Below, in pieces: positions 20,652 through 21,271 of a stretch of 21,271 nt of DNA; position 1 is the stretch's first letter; every line of letters begins with the position of its first letter. Location: positions 116,592 to 137,862 of the forward strand of contig KN882945.1 of NCBI GenBank assembly GCA_000934455.1, in the 5' to 3' direction. Source of the DNA: Apostichopus parvimensis (taxonomy: Eukaryota > Echinodermata > Holothuroidea > Aspidochirotida > Stichopodidae). The notes beneath the pieces were generated by a model. That model was given only the letters and a program-made list of their open reading frames with translations. It ran no database searches and was not told where the DNA came from. The position numbers and the translations under genes were made by a program.

Positions 20652-21264
20652 GTTAGAATCAGTAGCAGAAGGCTCAAAATAGGTAGTTTGGAAGGAAGTA
20701 GTAAGAACCTGGAGTATGATAAGATAATTTGTAAGTATGACTAACAAATTGAATAGAGTGACATGAGCAAATCTGTCTTAACAGATCATCTATTGTGGTC
20801 AGATAAACAGATCAAATGTCTGACTGTGCCCTTGAGAACAGGACTACAAATGGTTTGATAAATGGGTGGGGAAGTGAGGGGTGGGGAAGTGGGGGAGACC
20901 AGAGTGTGGGAGGAAAGTTAAGGGGGTGGATGGGTGTGATCGATTGGGATTGGTAAGCATACCCCTACATGACCCTATGAGAAGACTACAGGGCCTTTGA
21001 AAGTCATTTCTGTATAAATGTAGGGCAAACTTTACCCCACTTGTTTCGGTTCACAGGAATGGCAAGCATTGACAGTAGCGCTCCTGAAACTACATCCAGC
21101 GACAACTCCCCCACCATGGGGCGCAGGTTCCCCGGAGGTTGGGTGAAGCACCAAGGTCCGGGAAGCGACAGTGGAAGCAGCGGTAATTCTAGCGACTCTC
21201 TGAGCTCAAGCAGCTCTGGAGAGGGTATCAGCGTCTCCAGGTCTAGAGGAAGAGATAGTAAAAG
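4176..21264 (+). CDS. ZSWIM8: ZSWIM8/EBAX-1/Dorado orthologue, 13 coding exons, 3' end beyond window
   Basis: Substrate receptor of a cullin-RING E3 ubiquitin ligase. In known animals it targets Argonaute loaded with a microRNA paired to a trigger RNA (TDMD), and in C. elegans misfolded receptors. Joined exons: 4176-4428, 5037-5181, 8784-8878, 10297-10550, 11104-11306, 12191-12392, 12999-14219, 14979-15119, 15578-15751, 16698-16884, 17957-18189, 20255-20600, 21057-21264. They give 3662 nt, about 1220 codons without a stop; every junction is GT-AG and phases agree. The vertebrate protein is about 1.8 kb of residues, so roughly two thirds is here. Seen in order: acidic N-terminus, BC/SOCS-box-like segment (residues 86-117), SWIM finger C-x-C-x6-C-x-H (191-202), conserved helical regions, a long Ser/Asp-rich disordered insert (about 470-770), more helical segments (792-1040), and a disordered Ser-rich tail. 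Family assignment is by remembered similarity to the human protein along the whole length. The symbol is that of the vertebrate orthologue. Confidence 0.95.
4593..4797. repeat. Minisatellite, nine units, intron 1
   Basis: The first three units are 25 bp (GGATAGGCTGAGAAAGGGGT plus ATTAA). The next six are about 22 bp with the end shortened to AA; one is 20 bp. The units are G-rich on the sense strand, with a GGGG about every 22 nt. The minus-strand open frame with SAYPYP repeats over this stretch is an artefact of the repeat. Confidence 0.95.
5037..5181 (+). CDS. ZSWIM8: ZSWIM8 exon 2: BC/SOCS-box-like segment
   Basis: The acceptor is a long T run ending TTTCAG (5031-5036); the donor at 5182 is GTAAAA. 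It encodes residues 85-133. LPLCELAAKTVAHHIPFEVV followed by YPTIPENLQLRI matches the elongin-BC/cullin-box region of the family, and RIAFWSFPENEEDI is near invariant with human. The first element fits a BC box only loosely: the position after L-x-x-x is Ala, not Cys. Family knowledge: EBAX-1 binds elongin BC and CUL2, while the mammalian protein acts with CUL3. Confidence 0.93.
5229..5318. repeat. 45-bp tandem duplication, intron 2
   Basis: Two adjacent 45-bp copies (5229-5273 and 5274-5318), both starting GATCTATAATTTCCATC, differ at one base (A at 5269, G at 5314). They lie just after the exon 2 donor and look recent. Confidence 0.95.
5498..5735 (-). mobile_element. tRNA-derived SINE, minus strand
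   Basis: On the minus strand the element starts near 5735 with a tRNA-like head: box A TAGCTCAGTGGTTAACGCC (5729-5711) and a degraded box B (AGTTTGAGTC, about 5685-5676). About 150 bp of unrelated body follow, then a tail CTAAAATACATACATAAAT (to about 5498). The spacing fits an internal RNA polymerase III promoter. The changed box B indicates an old copy. I associate this family with echinoderm, perhaps sea cucumber, genomes from memory only. Confidence 0.8.
6526..6847. repeat. 156-bp imperfect tandem duplication, intron 2
   Basis: Copy 1 is 6526-6681 and copy 2 is 6682 to about 6847. Both start TGTCAATACAAACATCA and share CTTTCATAACAGATAGTATA and a stretch ending GAAAGTTCACTAGG. They differ by scattered substitutions and small insertions, such as GAGTCCTA in copy 2. 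Confidence 0.93.
6975..7285 (+). mobile_element. tRNA-derived SINE, plus strand
   Basis: tRNA-like head: box A TGGTCAAGTGG (6990-7000), followed by TTAAGGCAGTGGACTTG, and box B GGTTCGAGTTC (7034-7044). This resembles a Ser/Leu-type tRNA. The body includes GGCACTTTATCTCCATTGCC and CACCCAGGTGTATGAATGGG, and the end is AT-rich (TATTATATTATATT, to about 7285). It is a different family from the minus-strand SINE in the same intron. It is not a functional tRNA gene: no acceptor-stem partner is seen. Confidence 0.85.
7286..8783. other. Rest of intron 2, nothing recognised
   Basis: AT-rich intronic sequence up to the exon 3 acceptor. I see no conserved open frame and no repeat with clear ends. Confidence 0.6.
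8784..8878 (+). CDS. ZSWIM8: ZSWIM8 exon 3 (residues 133-164)
   Basis: A 95-nt exon with acceptor CTTCCCAG (to 8783) and donor GTATGT at 8879. It completes an Arg codon split 2+1 and encodes LYSCLANGSPDEF, matching LYSCLANGSADEF of human, followed by the basic stretch leading into the SWIM domain. It follows the longest intron in the window (3602 bp). Confidence 0.93.
8879..10296. other. Intron 3, with a G-quadruplex motif
   Basis: Mostly featureless AT-rich intron. The exception is 9996-10036: five G3+ runs separated by 1-2 nt (GGGGTGGGTTGGGTGGGTGG and onwards), a canonical quadruplex-forming pattern on the sense strand. The small open frame at 9373-9555 has no recognisable similarity. Confidence 0.8.
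10297..10550 (+). CDS. ZSWIM8: ZSWIM8 exon 4: SWIM zinc finger
   Basis: Encodes residues 165-249. The SWIM motif C-x-C-x6-C-x-H is at C191, C193, C200 and H202 (bases 10374-10409), inside SSCSCTCNTVSKWCSHVVAL. The human spacer between the zinc-ligand pairs has the same length. The segment before it (GFHLGCTIDSFNVAITFDRC) lacks about a dozen residues present in human. After the finger comes RAPVSESLSRLQRDQLQKFA, which is identical to vertebrates. Acceptor TTCTCAG, donor CAG|GTGAAT, phase 0 at the end. A perfect GTAAGT lies inside the finger at 10389-10394 (see findings). Confidence 0.96.
10650..10984. repeat. Imperfect direct duplication, intron 4
   Basis: Two copies of about 130-140 bp with a 194-bp period: about 10650-10791 and 10844-10984. 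Shared segments include TTTCTTTTTCTTCTGTACTA, CAGTTTCATATTA and GCTGAAATGTAAATAC. The spacer between them is unique sequence. The second copy ends about 120 bp before exon 5. Confidence 0.9.
11104..11306 (+). CDS. ZSWIM8: ZSWIM8 exon 5 (residues 250-317)
   Basis: Acceptor TTTTCAACAG (to 11103), donor GTAAAA at 11307. Encodes ILPTAQKLLDELL, then INTVAGAPDPTAGPSA and DNIKKTLTKF, all recognisable in vertebrate ZSWIM8. It ends with two bases of a Ser codon completed in exon 6. Predicted helical; no catalytic residues are expected in a substrate receptor. Confidence 0.95.
11307..12190. other. Intron 5, with homopolymer C tract
   Basis: Contains a C8 run near 11894-11901 and a C21 run at 12073-12093, about 100 nt before the exon 6 acceptor. 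Otherwise nothing recognised. Confidence 0.85.
12191..12392 (+). CDS. ZSWIM8: ZSWIM8 exon 6 (residues 317-384)
   Basis: Acceptor TTTCCCATAG (to 12190), donor CAG|GTCAGA at 12393. Encodes SDVNSLHLPST, then LLKPLRGREPEGIWNLLSIV, the best-conserved block here (human LLRPLRGREPEGVWNLLSIV), and ends LGCEQ. Ends in phase 0. A run of 21 C residues lies about 100 nt upstream of its acceptor. Confidence 0.95.
12393..12998. other. Intron 6, nothing recognised
   Basis: AT-rich, with a pyrimidine-rich end before exon 7. No repeat or open frame of note. Confidence 0.6.
12999..14219 (+). CDS. ZSWIM8: ZSWIM8 exon 7: conserved helical start plus long disordered Ser/Asp-rich region
   Basis: A single 1221-nt exon (407 codons, residues 385-791), far larger than its neighbours. 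It opens with VVWWFYTRTSA and ASMCDEIVNLWRLACLDP, conserved with human WWYSVRTSA and ASMCDEMVTLWRLAVLDP, and has FKPAIEACLLDW and PIPGITY near 13315-13380. From about residue 515 to 760 it is low-complexity: Ser/Asp/Glu clusters of casein-kinase-2 type, a coding AGT repeat at 13604-13622, and a basic AKRKTIK patch near 13930 that could be a nuclear signal. It closes with DEYHVYFYDT, related to the acidic-aromatic DDDYQAYYLN of human. Acceptor CCTGACAG, donor GTAAGC, phase 0 at both ends. Confidence 0.94.
14220..14978. other. Intron 7, G12 run
   Basis: Contains a 12-base G run at 14504-14515 and a short repeated motif GCCACACTTTTCA (near 14608 and 14702). Nothing else recognised; the open frames here are short and unrelated to ZSWIM8. 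Confidence 0.6.
14979..15119 (+). CDS. ZSWIM8: ZSWIM8 exon 8 (residues 792-838)
   Basis: Acceptor TTCTTTTGTAG (to 14978); donor GTTTGT at 15120, the same unusual donor as exon 1. Encodes IKFARAEALFAHGYTQVAC and AVQLAKQLLESPPEL, matching human CAEALHAHGYSSEA and VELAQDLLANPPDL. The donor was chosen because it alone gives phase 0 and joins in frame to exon 9. Confidence 0.92.
15120..15577. other. Intron 8, nothing recognised
   Basis: No repeat or conserved frame seen between the exon 8 donor and the exon 9 acceptor. Confidence 0.6.
15578..15751 (+). CDS. ZSWIM8: ZSWIM8 exon 9 (residues 839-896)
   Basis: Acceptor AAATTCCAG (to 15577), donor GTTAGT at 15752, phase 0 at both ends. Encodes a basic start (NRKKHCYHY), then EYRHLAFRVCMYGLEVARQP and ASTKAME, aligned with human EHHNLAFRVGMFALELQRPP and ASTKALE. 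The reading frame stays open some 215 nt into the intron, but the similarity stops at the donor. Confidence 0.93.
16169..16322 (+). repeat. Direct repeat copy 1, intron 9
   Basis: About 154 bp beginning ATCTGTTTGGTAATTCC and containing TTTAGTGTGGTGCTGTC. It recurs in the same orientation 825 bp downstream with only a handful of differences. The rest of intron 9 holds nothing recognised. Confidence 0.93.
16698..16884 (+). CDS. ZSWIM8: ZSWIM8 exon 10 (residues 897-958)
   Basis: Acceptor TATTGGCAG (to 16697), donor GTAAGT at 16885. Encodes VKLNYQEQEIVCLLKRIPL, then LLPTMLATYLFDALCLP, matching human VKLAYQESEVAALLKKIPL and PLMLASFIFDVLCAP. The exon is 187 nt (phase 0 to phase 1), so skipping it would shift the frame. 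It sits between two nearly identical direct repeats. Confidence 0.95.
16994..17150 (+). repeat. Direct repeat copy 2, intron 10
   Basis: Second copy of the repeat at 16169-16322. It differs by a few substitutions and 1-2 base insertions, for example ATATTTTTGAGT for ATTTTTGT. Together the copies bracket exon 10. Confidence 0.93.
17455..17897. mobile_element. Short non-autonomous element with 11-bp terminal inverted repeats
   Basis: The left end GGTTCCTTGCT (17455-17465) and right end AGCAAGGAACC (17887-17897) are perfect inverted repeats about 443 bp apart. The left end also folds on itself: GGTTCCTTGC pairs with GCAAAGGAACC at 17470-17480. A (GT)n tract at about 17499-17518 lies inside. There is no coding capacity, so it would be a MITE or foldback element. 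No clear target-site duplication is seen, which leaves the class open. Confidence 0.7.
17957..18189 (+). CDS. ZSWIM8: ZSWIM8 exon 11 (residues 959-1036)
   Basis: Acceptor CATTCTCAG (to 17956), donor GTAAGC at 18190. After a poorly conserved Thr/Ala-rich stretch it encodes LGFDAAVAALALKT, SEADNPLLCEGIRRHRGELA and MLVHYKD, close to human LGFEAAVAALGMKT, SEAEHPLLCEGTRREKGDLA and MITYKD. A mobile element ends only 59 nt upstream of the exon. Confidence 0.96.
18190..19710. other. Intron 11, first part, nothing recognised
   Basis: AT-rich, without a repeat with clear ends. The frame stays open for about 120 nt past the exon 11 donor, without similarity to ZSWIM8. Confidence 0.55.
19711..20215. repeat. 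Degenerate minisatellite, about 30-bp period, end of intron 11
   Basis: About 500 bp of units related to GTGTACTACAGGTGTACTAG followed by GGTTGTAGAA. Several units are shortened to about 19-20 bp, and the array decays towards its 3' end. It stops about 40 bp before exon 12 and contains several GTAAGT-like strings created by the repeat. Confidence 0.93.
20255..20600 (+). CDS. ZSWIM8: ZSWIM8 exon 12 (residues 1037-1151)
   Basis: Acceptor TTTGTATAG (to 20254), donor AAAG|GTCAGT at 20601. It starts ILDALLDKQ (human ILDKLLDRE), completing the helix begun in exon 11. The rest is polar and disordered, with His/Pro/Ser-rich stretches and a basic end (ARQQKRSK) corresponding to the Lys-rich stretch before HTGMAS in human. 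A (TA)n tract begins 26 nt after the donor. Confidence 0.92.
20627..20651. repeat. (TA)n microsatellite, start of intron 12
   Basis: About twelve TA units beginning 26 nt after the exon 12 donor. Confidence 0.95.
20864..20940 (+). other. G-rich tract with quadruplex pattern, intron 12
   Basis: GGGTGGGGAAGTGAGGGGTG and following bases give five G3+ runs with loops of 1-6 nt between 20864 and 20895, followed by more G runs. It is on the sense strand, about 160 nt before exon 13. Confidence 0.8.
21057..21264 (+). CDS. ZSWIM8: ZSWIM8 exon 13 (residues 1152-1220, last in window)
   Basis: Acceptor GTTCACAG (to 21056), donor GTAATT at 21265. Encodes GMASIDSSAPETTSSD, nearly identical to human GMASIDSSAPETTSDS, then a Gly/Ser run (SDSLSSSSSG) and basic SRSRGRDSKR. 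It ends with two bases of a split codon, so at least one further exon lies beyond the window. Confidence 0.94.
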
Positions 21265-21271
21265 GTAATTT

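Overview
The window is a metazoan nuclear locus. Nearly all of its coding content is the 5' two thirds of one plus-strand gene: the orthologue of ZSWIM8 (EBAX-1 in C. elegans, Dorado in Drosophila). ZSWIM8 is the SWIM-zinc-finger substrate receptor of a cullin-RING ubiquitin ligase, best known for target-directed microRNA degradation (TDMD). Thirteen coding exons join with consistent GT-AG sites and reading phases into about 1220 uninterrupted codons. The last exon ends at a donor at 21264, so the C-terminal third of the protein lies beyond the window. AT-rich introns, two different tRNA-derived SINEs, a LINE tail of the 'GCGCTTTGAGA...GGCGCTATATAA...(ATT)n' type and a GGTTCCTTGC-ended element suggest an invertebrate deuterostome. 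An echinoderm, possibly a sea cucumber, is my best guess; this rests on remembered repeat families, not on a search.

Layout. 1-4171: no recognisable protein gene. It holds a CpG-richer patch near 780-980 that could be a promoter or noncoding first exon, a pre-miRNA-like hairpin at 1567-1647, and a decayed LINE 3' end at about 3860-4126 that stops 45 bp before the first coding exon. 4172-5181: coding exons 1-2 (N-terminus and BC/SOCS-box-like segment), separated by an intron with a nine-unit minisatellite. 5182-8783: a 3.6 kb intron with a minus-strand SINE, a plus-strand SINE and two tandem duplications. 8784-14219: exons 3-7, carrying the SWIM finger (exon 4) and a 407-codon exon 7 that is mostly disordered. 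14979-18189: exons 8-11, conserved helical segments; exon 10 is bracketed by two direct repeats and exon 11 is preceded by a mobile element. 18190-20254: a 2 kb intron ending in a 30-bp-period minisatellite. 20255-21264: exons 12-13, disordered and Ser-rich but containing a block nearly identical to the vertebrate protein.

There is only one gene, so there is no gene-gene system to describe. The notable points are the repeats packed against splice acceptors and a strong, in-frame cryptic donor inside the SWIM zinc finger.
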